Positions 1 to 10,110 of a stretch of DNA of 64,000 bases are shown here, piece after piece (positions within the stretch are counted from its first letter, which is position 1; every line of letters starts with the position of its first letter). The stretch covers positions 69,583,028-69,647,027 of the forward strand of contig NC_046358.1 of assembly GCF_004027225.2 (NCBI RefSeq), in the 5' to 3' direction. The notes beneath the pieces are model-generated. The model saw nothing but the letters and a program-made list of their open reading frames with translations, made no database searches and was not told where the DNA came from. A program made the translations under genes and the position numbers. This stretch comes from Strigops habroptila (taxonomy: Eukaryota; Chordata; Aves; Psittaciformes; Psittacidae).

Positions 1-1068
1 GCTTTGACGAGAATCAGCCCTGACAATGGCTAGTCAACCCCCGGCATGGGCCCACTGCCAATACCCAGAAAGAGGAACCTCAAAATGACCCATCCCAGGG
101 ATGCAGCATTTAGAAACAGCAATGTATCACTTTATGTAGAGAGATATATAAAGAGTAGTAGTGTTTCCAGGGCAGGGTCAGTGGCTGGAGCTGGCACATG
201 GGGAGGCACGGGCTCGCTGGTGACCATCCCGCTCAGCTGCCTACAAACCAAGGAGTCTCACACACATGCTCTACAAAGACAGCTTAGTTTATCAAAAAAG
301 TCACACATTTGGTATCGTTATCACTGTAGTGCACATACAATGCCCCCCACCCCCATGGCCAAAACACTCCCCCCGTCCGGCACACTGTGACCCACCGGGA
401 TGACCCGGCAGCCGCTGCGAGGCCACGGTGGCAGGATGGGCAGCATGTCCCGGCCTGTCCCAACCTCTCCCCACTCCTATGGCACCTTCCTGCATCGGTG
501 CTTTGGTCCTGCACCAGCCTTCCTACCCCCTCGCCATCCCCTCACTTCCTTCAGCCTCACTCCTCTTCCTCAGCATCCACTCCATGGCCCCTGCCCATTC
601 CCCCCGCTGCAGGCAGGGCCAGGGCAAGGCTCGCTGCCATCCTGCTCCCACTTCCACCCCTGACATTACAAATCACCTCCTGGCCCTTCCACACCCCACT
701 ATGGCACCCACTGCCATGGCCACCCATCACCGTGCCCTCCCGGGGGGGACAACAGCCACCCCCATCGTGCTGCACGCACAGCACCCCCTGAGCCTGCAGC
801 ACCCCGGTCCCCTGGGAGCCCCCAACCCCCTGCCCCACACCACGGCACCCCTCACCCGGGCAGGTCCCTGGGAAAACCCCTTCCCTTCCAGCAGGATTTT
901 CCCAGGACACCCCCAGCCCATCGGTGGGTGCTGCTGGAGCCCGGCTGCACGGCAAGGACCAAATCACTGCCCCTCTCTCCAGGCACCATCCAACCCCAGG
1001 GATGCTCTCGCTGCCTGCAGGACCCCGCAGCACCCGTGGGGCTGGGCTGTCCCCCCGCCCCGAGCCGC
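1..1068. other. 3' flank of METRN, no gene recognised
   Basis: This stretch lies downstream of the METRN stop codon on the minus strand and should hold the METRN 3' UTR and the flank beyond it. I see no canonical AATAAA or ATTAAA on the minus strand. A CATAAA-type variant reads on the minus strand at about 131-136. Positions 1-320 are less GC-rich than 380-1060, which is C-rich. Open frames here carry no recognisable domain and look like chance frames in GC-rich DNA. Confidence 0.5.
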
Positions 1069-3678
1069 TCAGTCCATGGGGAACTCGCAGGGGTTCTGGC
1101 GTGCGCGCTGTGCCCCCTGGTAGATGCGCTGGAAGTCCCGGTACCGGGGCGCGCAGCTCAGCCAGGCCTCGCCGAAGTGCAGCCACCCCGTGAAGAGGAA
1201 GGTGCCGGGGCCCGGCCTGACGCCGCAGCGCAGCGGGGTGCGGATGCTGCCCGCCGGCCGCCCCCCCGCCTGGAACAGGGGGAACTTCTGGCGGTGGATG
1301 CGCGCGGCGCTCACCCCGATGATGGATTCCTGCAGCTCCACATCGTTGGAGACGCTCCGGATGCTGCCGCGGATCACTGTGGGGGGAAGGCGGGGAGGGG
1401 TGTCAGCATGGCCCTGAGCTTATCCCCATCCCTGTCCCCATCCTTGTCATCATCCCCATAGCCTTTCCCATCCCCATCCCTGTCCCCATCCCCGTAGCCT
1501 TCCCTATCCCCATCTCTATCTCCATCTCCATACCTGTTCCCATCATTCCCACCATTCCCATCACCATCCCCATCCCCATCCACCCCCATCCTTGTCCCAA
1601 TCCCCATAGCCTTCCCTGTCCCCATTCCCATCTCCATTCCCATCCTCTTCCCTAGCCTCATTCCCACCATTCCCATCACCATCCTCATTCCCACCATTCC
1701 CATCGCCATCCACCCCCATCCTTGTCCCATATCCCATAGCCTTCCCTGTCCCCATTCCTATCTCTATCACCATCCCCAACCCTAGCCTCGTTCCCACCAT
1801 GCCCATCCCCATCCCTGTCCTCATTCCCTCCATTCCCATCGCCATCCATCCCTACCCGTGTCGCCATCCTTGTCCCAATCCCCATAGTCTTCTGTGTCCC
1901 CATTCACCTCCATCTCTATGCCTGTTCCAATCTCTGTCCTCATCCCCATCCCTGTTCCCACCCCCATCCCACAGCAGCCTCTTTACTGATGCCCGTGCAG
2001 GGCAGGCCAGGGCCGCCTGGGGGGCTCTGGCCCCCAGTTTGAATTTCCTCCCCTCCTGTGGGCTCCCAGCCCCCGGCGGGGGCTGCACTCACCAAAGTCA
2101 CTAGTGCAAATGGCCATCAGGATCTCGGTGTCGTTGCACGGCCGGCACGCCCCTGCAATGGCCAAGCACAGCCCGTCACCACCTGCCACCGGTGACCATT
2201 CCCTCCGCACACCGGGGCAAGGGAAGATGGGGCAGGCTGAGCCGGGGTGCAGGACACTCACCCTCCCCGGTGAGGCTGGTGGCGGGCAGCGCGGGGCGGG
2301 CCAGCCAGTCCCCCCGCAGCTCGTAGCGGAAGGCAGCGATGCGGCGGCTGATGTCGCGGTGGGGGGTGGCCTGCAGGAACAGGGCCACCTTCTCCTGGGG
2401 CGCCCAGCTGAAGCAGCGCACGCGGGGCCGCGGCGCCTCGGGCAGCAGCAGCTCCAGCACCCCGTCCCGCTCCAGGTAGAGCTGAGCCCCCCGGAAGGTG
2501 CCAGCAGGTTTGACACAGGCGGTGATGTGCTGGGGGCTCCCGCCCGTGGCAGCGGCGGTGGCGGGGGGCAGGCGAGGGGCCAGGCGCAGGCGAAGGGCCC
2601 CCGTGGGGTACAGCCATTCCAGAGAGCCCTCGGCGCAGGGCAGGGAGAGCTGCTCCACGCTGCCCGCCTCCTGCAACAGCCCGCTGCGAGGCATAGCACC
2701 CCCGTCACCGGGACACGCCGGCTCATGGGGACCCCCAGCCCGTCCCCCCAGGTGATGGGGACCTTCCCAGCCCATTTCCCCCAAGCACCCCATGGAGCTG
2801 TGCAGGATGAACACAGGCAGGAATAGCACCAAACCCTCGATGCCACGGGGTGCAAGTGTATCATTTGGGGGTGCTCGACCCCACCAATCCCCTGGGTAGG
2901 TGCTGGGGGGGCCGCAGCAGCACACCCCCCCCCCTTGCACCCAGAGTGGACTTCCCAGCCTCCGAAGCCGCAGGACCCACGGCCTTAGGGTCGCCTGTTC
3001 CTTGCACCCCCCAACTTTGGGGGATCCCCAGTGGGAGCTGGGGGGTTACCACCCCCCCCGTGGGATTCGGGCTCGCGTGGAATCGGTGTCCGAAGCCACG
3101 TCCTGCCTGTTGAATATTTGGGGCGGGGAGAGACAAGCGGGAAAGCCTGGCCCGGGGGAGCGGAGGCAACCGTGGGGCTGCTTTGTCCCGGCCACAGTGC
3201 TGCCGGGTCTTGTGTCCCCCTGTGCTTCCCACGGTCCCGCGTGGGGCTTGCGGCAACCCCGGCCCTTTGTTCCGGAGCTCGGCCCCTTCCCCATCGCGGC
3301 CGGCGGCGCTCCGGGCCCTGCCGAGGGGCCCCAGGGGCCGCGGGGCTGGGATTCACGAGGGAAGGGCCTGTGGGAAGGGTTCCCGGTGAAGCGGGCCCGG
3401 ACCCCGTACATCCCCGGGATGGGGAAACTGAGGCAGGAGCAGGTCCCATCGCAACCCTGCCCCACGGATGCAGGAGGCGGTGGCAGCCTCTGCACAGAGG
3501 GGGTGCTCCCGGGGGAGGCCTGGGAGCCGGGCAGCGGGGTTTGGAGGGGGGTGCTGAGCCGGGGACCCGCGTGTGCCGGTGCCAGTCCCTACCTGCCCCT
3601 CCAGCTGCACGGATCCGCCGAGGCGCCGCCGAGCGCCGCGCCCAGCCCGGCCAGGCACAGCGCCCGCAGCGCCCACAT
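1069..3678 (-). CDS. METRN: Meteorin, secreted glial and neurotrophic factor (4 coding exons)
   Basis: Coding exons in transcript order are 3593-3678, 2262-2683, 2093-2152 and 1069-1376, joined by GT/AG introns. They give 876 nt, 291 residues, against 293 that I recall for human. The protein opens with a signal peptide (MWALRALCLAGLGAALGG) followed by a CSWRGSGL join across intron 1. Exon 2 holds the EWLYPTGALRLRL and FLQATPHRDISRR blocks, exon 3 ACRPCNDTEILMAICTSDF, and exon 4 DVELQES, SIRTPLRCGV and PGTFLFTGW. These are meteorin signatures with the family's conserved cysteines. Meteorin is secreted and acts in glial differentiation and axonal growth. The start chosen is the ATG directly before the signal peptide; the frame stays open upstream but lacks such a leader. 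Intron 3 carries a minisatellite. The gene is divergent from FBXL16. Confidence 0.97.
1425..1975. repeat. C-rich CCCATC-type minisatellite in METRN intron 3
   Basis: This is a degenerate tandem array of CCCATC, CCCATTCC and similar units with higher-order copies (for example CATCCACCCCCATCCTTGTC recurring near 1577 and 1708). It fills most of the intron between METRN exons 3 and 4. Minus-strand frames through it read as long Met/Gly/Asp repeats and are not genes. Confidence 0.85.
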
Positions 3679-3960
3679 GGCCGCTGCCGCGGCGGCCCCG
3701 CGGCGGCCCGGCCCTGCCCGCGCTGCCCGCACCGGCCGCGGGCGGGGAGCGGGCAGCGGGGCCGACACCCCGCGCCGCGCCCCGAACTTTCCGCCAATGG
3801 CGGCGGCGGGGCGGGGCCGACATCTCCCATCTCCCCCCCATCTCCCCCCGCACCCGCCGCCGGGGGCACCGGCAGCGCCCGCACCGGCATCCCCGGACCC
3901 CCCCGCGGCTCCGGAGATCGCGGGGGACACACCGGCGGGGGAGGGCCGGGGCTGAGCCTC
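3640..3960 (-). promoter_or_regulatory. METRN: CpG-rich METRN promoter and 5' end
   Basis: A dense CpG stretch covers the METRN start codon and the DNA just upstream. It contains a CCAAT-type element beside a GGCGGCGG run near 3791-3810 (GCCAATGGCGGCGG). The transcription start is not visible directly. Placement is inferred from base composition and position. Confidence 0.6.
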
Positions 3961-4004
3961 GGGGCAGGGCTGGGGCTGCGCGGTGCTCCCCGGGGTGTAA
4001 CAGC

Positions 4005-4470
4005 CCAACTGCACACACCCCAGGTCATGCAGACCCCAGCATACAGGCACCCCAGGATATATACAGCCCAACTATCGACACCCCAACTGTGCACACCCCC
4101 AGTTATGTGCACCCCAAGCTATGTACAGCCCAGGCCATATGCGCCCCAACTTATGCATGCCCCAGGCTACACACATCTCAGGCTACGTATACCCCAGGCC
4201 ATGACACCCCAAGTTATGTACACCCCCAGTTATGCACGCCCCAGGCAACAGGAACTCCAGGCTGTTCACACCTCAAGCTATGCACAGCCCAACTATGCAC
4301 ACCCTGAATTATACACACTCCAAGCTATGCACACCTCAGGCTATGTACACCCCAAACCTGTACGAACCCTGACTTATGCACACCACAGGCTACACCCCCC
4401 AAAATTCAGCCCCCTGGTTTGTGCGCCCCTAGAAGTGTGCACCCCAAGACTTATACACCCCCCAACCTCC
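4005..4470. repeat. Degenerate 16-18 bp minisatellite upstream of METRN
   Basis: Tandem units of the form CACCCCAAGCTATGTA with variants such as CACCCCCAGTTATGTG repeat about 25 times with drift. The array lies just beyond the METRN promoter. A plus-strand open frame of 539 codons runs through promoter and array but shows no conserved protein pattern. Confidence 0.85.
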
Positions 4471-6850
4471 ATACACCCTCCCCCCAGCAGCAGCACACCC
4501 CTCCCCACGGGGACACCCTTAACCGGGGCCATAGCGGCACATGGCGTGGGTCTGGAATGGGGGGCTCCGCACACCCGAACCCGCACTTCCAACCCCCCCA
4601 ATTTTATCACACACACCCCCCAGCCGCTATTGCGCCAGCCCCACAATTAATTAAGTGTCCATCCAGTGACAGCCCGCCAAAACGTTTGAAATAAACAGGG
4701 AACAATTGGGATGGGATGATACAGGCCGGGAACAAAGTCCTGGCGAGAGGGTGGAGCAGAATGGAAATGAGGGATTGTAAATTTGGAGAGTGGAAAGAAA
4801 GAGGAGAAGGGGGGTAAGGGGAGGGGGCCAGGCGGGAGAGAGGGATTCTCGGCCCTCCCGCCATGGGCTGATGCTGAAGCAAGTCAGGCTGCTGGAATCC
4901 GTGGAAAATGAGGGGCCGGAGGGGCTGCGGGTTAAGGTGGAGCGGGTCGGGTGGGCGGTTCGGGGTGCTGAGGAGTCGGGGTGGGGGGCTCTGTGCCCAC
5001 TGAGTCTTGTACTGGGGGTCTGCCGAGGGTGGCGGGCTGCGAGGGCCCGGCTGCGGGTCACAGTGACCCCGGCACCAGGGGATGTGGTCCGGGGCCGGAT
5101 CCCTGTGGAAGCGGGGCCGGGTGGGCTCCGGGCCTGGCGTGGGAAACAGGGACCCCCCCCACAGCCCCTGCCGGGTCCCCATAGGCGAAGTGGCACCGCA
5201 GTGGGGTGGCACCAGGCGCTGGTGTCCCCAGGCAAGGACTTCACCCAGACTGATGCCCCAGCCCCGTGGGGCCCCTCGGGGGGGGTTTCCCTTGGGACAC
5301 CCCAGCGTGAGGGGAGGTGGGACTCGGCCATTCGCAGGCTGGACCCCGGTGTCCCCATGGACACACGGCGGTGAATCTGCCCCAGCCCCACGGCAGCACC
5401 CCTGGGTGACTTTGCACCCGTGACCCACCTCCCCCAGCCCGGGGAGGGGGAGGAAACCCCCTACCCACCTTAACCGAGTGTTTTGGGAAGAACCTCGGCC
5501 CCAGCTGGACAAAGCCACCGTGGCCACCCCTGGCGTGTACCCCCCGGGCCACCCCTGCCCTCGGGCACGGCCTTGGGGGGGCCGGAGCCCCCTAGGAGCA
5601 GCCACTTGAGCTGGGACTGGGCTGGGACCGGACAAGGCCCCCCCCGTGGGGCAGAGCATCTCCGGGCTTCACCGGAGCTACTACCCCGTGCCCCCTTGTC
5701 CGTGTCCCCTTGTCCCCGCCGCCACAGGGAGGGCTGCGGGGCCGGGGACCAGCTGCCCCCCGGGACCTGCCCGAACAGGGTGCAGGGGATCCGGCAGCAG
5801 GTCCTGGGGCGCTCCGGTCACCGGTCCCTCCCCGGTCCGGTCCCCGGGACGCTCGAGCTCGCAGTGCCCTCTTGTGACCACGGGCACTGCGGCTGCTCCG
5901 GCCGCCGCCCCCAGCCGGGACCCCCCCGGGCTGGGCACTCCGGGGGTCTCCGGGTGATGGAGTGTCTGTGGTGGGACCCACGTCCCGCCGCGGGGCAGGG
6001 GATGGACTAATCCAATAGGACTTTCACGGATCCCCTGGTCGAAGCCCTGCCCTTGGCACGGACATTTCCCCCAGGCAAGGAGGCAGTTCCCCCGTACCCC
6101 GTGTTCTTGCTTTATATCCAGCCTAAATCCATTCTCTTCCAGCCTAAAGCTGTCACCCTTCTCCCATCTCCATCATCCCTACCAGCCCCTCACACGCTGA
6201 CGGGCTCCAGAATGTCTTCTCAGGGCTCACCCACCCCACCTCTCCTGGCCTTCATCCACAGGAGAGACCTTCCCGCCCTGGCCATTCCTATGGTCTCCTC
6301 TGGACTCGCTCTGGCAGCTCCAGCTCTGCCTTGTGCTGGGCCCCCAGCATTGAACGGGTGCTCCAGGATGGGGTATCTCCCACCAGTGGGGACCAAGGGG
6401 CCCTGGGTGCTCCTGTGCTGTGGGTGGGTGACAGGAAGGGCAAGGTCCAGAGGCAAAAACCCTCCTGGAAATGCAGAAAGGGGACTCGGGAGGAGCTGCT
6501 CAGAGGCTGGGAGCCCCCTTTTTGGGGTTCCCCAGCCTCTACATCTTGCTACCTGGCCTCCCACAGCTGCGTGGGTGCTCAGCTGAGCACCCAAAGGAGA
6601 TGCAGCTGTGCTAGGCACCCACCTCATCGTTCAAAAATAGCTGAGGAGCTCACCTCAATGCCCAACTCAACACCAGGGTCATGCTGGGATACTCCCAGCC
6701 CTTCCCCATGGAACCTGGGTGCTGAGCAGACTCCATCCCCCCCTGCTGCCCTTGGTCATCCGGACTCCCAGGCTGGTGTTCCTGAGGGCAGGCATGAGCC
6801 CTGGAGAGGCTGGAGGAGCTCAGGGAGCCTGTCAGGAAGGGAAGCATGGG
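4471..6850. other. Intergenic DNA, no gene seen
   Basis: This is the left part of the METRN to FBXL16 interval. It is GC-rich with scattered long chance frames. There is a plus-strand AATAAA at 4690-4695, but I find no exon that would belong with it. No repeat family was recognised. Confidence 0.5.
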
Positions 6851-6854
6851 GTGA

Positions 6855-7290
6855 GGGTCCCTGTGACACAGCAAGGATGGGGTCCCCATGGCAAGGCAGT
6901 AGTCCCCAAGGCAAAGAGGGTGTCCATATGTCAGGGCAAGGGTCCCCACAGCAAAGATGTCAATGGCAAGGAGGGAGTCCCCATGGCAAGGTGGGGGTTC
7001 CCATGGCAAGATGGGGGTCCCTGTGGCAGGGCAAGGGTGCAATGGGCAAGAGGGAGTTCACATGTCAAGGCAAGGGTCCCCACAGCATAAAGAGGATTCC
7101 CGTGGCAAGGAGGGTGTCCCCATGGCAAGGGATGTCCACATCCCTTGTGGACTAGTGGGGGACCACACTAGTGGGAGCAGGTCCCCATGGCAGGATGAGG
7201 CCTCCAGCAGTTGGATGAGGGTCCTCACAGCTGAAAGAGAACCTCCACAGTGAGGTGAGGGTCCCAACAGCAAGGCAATGGTCCACTTGG
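6855..7290. repeat. About 20-bp tandem repeat (GGTCCCCATGGCAAGG type)
   Basis: Units such as AGGGAGTCCCCATGGCAAGG recur roughly every 20 bp with substitutions and small indels. The array sits between METRN and FBXL16 and ends about 270 bp before the motif cluster at 7.56 kb. Confidence 0.8.
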
Positions 7291-7559
7291 TCCCCTGCCC
7301 TCACCCACCCTCCCCTGCATGAGGCCTGGGGGGTGTCAGATCCTTGGTGGGGGAGGTCCAGGGGGTCCGAGCCCTGTAGAGGGCACTGGGGGGGCCCAGA
7401 GAGGCTGAGCCTTGGGTGTCCCGGGTGGGGCTGTGCCAGGGTGGTGACCCCAGGCTGGCCAGGCCATGCGGTCTCGATGGCAGACCCCAGGCCATGCGGT
7501 CCCCATGGCAGACCCCTGCCACCACTATAGCAAGGCCCCGCCCGTGCATCCTGCGGGGC

Positions 7560-7705
7560 GGCGAATGGAGCTGCCTATTGATTCACAGCCCGGGCTAAAA
7601 ATAACTTTCAACTCTTCATCCCGAGCTGTGAAATCCCCCATTGCTAGGCGACGGGTTACCGGGAGACAGCCGGCGCTAGGCGACGGCGGTTGCCGCGGCG
7701 ACAGC
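7560..7705. promoter_or_regulatory. Candidate enhancer: MEF2-type site plus four X-box-like RFX half or full sites
   Basis: Position 7595-7604 reads CTAAAAATAA, a full match to the MEF2 consensus YTAWWWWTAR. Within the next 100 bp there are four X-box-like motifs: ATTGCTAGGCGAC at 7640-7652, GTTACCGGGAGAC at 7655-7667, GCGCTAGGCGAC at about 7673-7684, and GTTGCCGCGGCGAC at 7689-7702. RFX proteins bind GTNRCCNNRGYAAC-like X-boxes. The enhancer role is inferred from clustering. FBXL16 is the likeliest target because it is reported as neural-enriched and is transcribed away from this side. Confidence 0.45.
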
Positions 7706-7769
7706 CCCCTCCCCGGCGCACTGCGGTCCAGCTTCCGCACTCCTGGGCCCCTGATGGACGGGTGATGCT

Positions 7770-9035
7770 CGGCCCAGGGTCCCGTCGCCATGGGGCTCTG
7801 ATGGGAGTGTGGGGTGAGACCCGTCAGCACTCCCAGGGCGGTGGGGCTGCTGAAGGGCCAGTGGGGTGCTGGCAGTCTGCATAAAGATGAGTTGTGGAGC
7901 AGTGGTGTTGCTTGGCTCTTGGCTGCTGACCCAGCCTGAATGTGGGGACATCGGCCACCACCCTGTTGGTAGCCAGGAGGGACAGACCCCACGGACAAGG
8001 GAGGCTCAAGGGGCCAGGTCTGCCACAGCACAGGGTTGCCAGTGGTTGCAGGGTGAGCTGGGACACCCCACTAAATACCCCATGATGTGGGTACCCCCAC
8101 CCAGCTGTGTCCCTCCACTTGGAACACATGCATGAAGAATCCCCCTGCCCAGGGGCTCCACCAGCAGCTGTGAACCTTCTTGGTATGAAAATGTCCCCAG
8201 GACATGGAGCCACCCCAACATGCCTGCCTTGTGCCTGGAGCTGGCAGGAGTTACTGACAACAGGGCTGTGCCAGGACCAAGAGGACAACAAGGACCCTCC
8301 TGAACCCGGCTGTCTCCCTGTACCTGGGATCACTCTGGAAGCTGGACCACCACCTGCTGCTCTTGGACTGGCAATTGCCTTGGGACACCCCACTGGGGGG
8401 GACAAGGGCTCACAAGGCGAAGGACCTCCAGTTCCTCAGGCGATGGGAGAAGATGCAACACCAGGATGAGGCCACTGACCCTCATGTCCCCGCAGTCACC
8501 AGTGGGCACTTTTATCTGCATTGGTCACCCATTAGGCAGGGAGTGAGTGACTTTGAGTGTGTGTGTATGTGCCCAGTCTCCTCCCCCAAGGTACCTCCCG
8601 GCTGCCAGTGCGAAACCCGACCTGCCTTATAAATAATGGAGGCAGGAGCCAGGCGCCGGATCCAGGCAGCTCCATCAGCCTCCCCAGGGGCAGGGGAAAG
8701 GGCTAAATGTGGCAGCTAACCGGTCCCCTCCAGTCTGGGGAGCAGTGGTGAAGCTGGGCCTCGGCCTGGGGGTGCTGGGTGGGTGCTGAGCTGGGGGAGA
8801 ATGGGGGGACAGCAATGGGGCATCCCCCAGCTGCGGGTCCTGCTGCCAGCCGTGGCCTGGTCAGCTGAAGCCCCCCCATTCCCTGCGTGCCCGCAGCACC
8901 CCGGGGTGCTGGAGCTGCAGCGACCGTCCCCGCTGTGCCCCGGGGGCTGCCAGCAGGGCCGGAGCCGGCCGCCGGGGCGAGGGGTCTGCACCAGGATCTC
9001 CGGCTGCCAGCGCCCTGCTGGGGAGAGAGCCAGAG
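7770..9035. other. Intergenic DNA, no gene seen
   Basis: I find no coding exon. A TATAAATA string at about 8628-8635 is followed by purine-rich sequence and could be a core-promoter element on the plus strand, but nothing downstream confirms a transcript. Confidence 0.4.
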
Positions 9036-9039
9036 CAAG

Positions 9040-9345
9040 CATCCGTCTGTCCATCCAGCCTGCTAGCCACCCCTCCATCCCTCCAGCCACCCCTCCGCTC
9101 GGACCTCCATCTCTCCTTCCACCCCTCATCCCTCCATTCATCCCTCCATTCCTCCATTGCTCCATCCACCCTTCCAGCAGACCTTCCTCCCTTCATCCCT
9201 TCATCCCTCCTCCATCCTTCCATTTCTCCGTTGCTCCTCCATCACTTATCACTTTCCCATCTATCCATTCTTCCCTCCATCCTCCCATCCCTTCATCCCA
9301 GCCTCCATCCATCCATCCCTCCCTCCATCCCCCCCATCATCCCAC
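9040..9345. repeat. CATCCCTCC-type simple tandem repeat
   Basis: Plus-strand pyrimidine-rich repeats of CATCC and CTCC units, strongly biased (almost no G). It lies directly upstream of the CpG island proposed as the FBXL16 promoter. Confidence 0.85.
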
Positions 9346-9419
9346 CCCTGTATTCCCACCCCCACCCTCTCCCCCTGCCTGCACACCCCGCTGCCAGCCC
9401 AGCCCTGCCTGCACCCCCC

Positions 9420-10110
9420 CGCATCTCTCCCCCGGCGGCCGTGTCCCGCACCCTCACCTCGCCGCTCCTGGTGCCGGTGCCATCCCACCTCGATCCATTA
9501 CCGCTCCCGACGACCGTGTCTCTTTAACAGCCTCCGCTGCTGACACGCGTGTGCGTGTGTGAATCGCGCGTGTGCGTGTGCAGCTCCGGCTCCCCGGGCT
9601 GGCGGGCAGGAGGGACCCCCCTTCTCCATCCCCCCCGGATCCGGATCCGGCCCCATCCCACTCCCACCCCCCTCCCCGCTTATTTTTCCTGTTGTTCAGC
9701 GGGGCTGGGGCGGGGGCCGGGCAGGATCCGGCCCCTTTTCCAGCGGGGATTTGGAGGGGGGGAATTTTTCCAGGTTTTCTTCCCGGTATTTTTTTTCCTG
9801 CTACCGAAAGAGGACGGGCACAAGGCATGGCATGAGCTGCGGGAGACGGTGCTGGAGGTAAGAGCCGCCCGGGAAAACCCTTCACAACACAAAGCCGGTG
9901 CAGGTGCTGCTGAAACCAGCACCGACACCGCATCCACCCCCCGCCGCCGCATCCCGCATCATGGAGCCTCGTTATATAACGGCGGCGGAGCCGGCCCGGC
10001 CCCGGGGCTCCCGGTCCGGTAGCGCCCCCCCCCCCCCCCCGCAGCTCCCACCGCCTCCCTGTAGCTCAACCGAGGATGGTGGTCGTTATGACCCCCCCTC
10101 AGTGATGCTG
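9420..10110 (+). promoter_or_regulatory. FBXL16: CpG island with candidate FBXL16 first (non-coding) exon
   Basis: A CpG-rich block contains a strong plus-strand splice donor, GAG|GTAAGA, with the exon ending at 9857. The first coding exon of FBXL16 starts with an acceptor at 18046/18047, leaving 15 nt of 5' UTR before the ATG, so at least one upstream non-coding exon is required. This donor is the best candidate I see, implying an intron of about 8.2 kb. A perfect palindrome GTTATATAAC at 9971-9980 forms a TATA-like element and a run of 16 C lies at 10025-10040. The assignment is inferred. Confidence 0.4.

Noticed and set aside
1374-1903. Met/Gly/Asp-repeat frames on the minus strand
   Set aside because: They are translations of the CCCATC-type intronic repeat in METRN, not genes.
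3031-4650. 539-codon plus-strand open frame through the METRN promoter and minisatellite
   Set aside because: It overlaps METRN exon 1 antisense and a tandem repeat, has extreme Pro/Ala/Gly/His-Thr bias and no domain. GC-rich DNA yields such frames by chance.
4690-4695. Plus-strand AATAAA as the end of an unseen gene
   Set aside because: No plus-strand exon lies upstream within reach; isolated signals are common by chance.
8628-8635. TATAAATA as a promoter
   Set aside because: No exon, CpG island or transcript evidence follows it, so it is noted only within the intergenic description.
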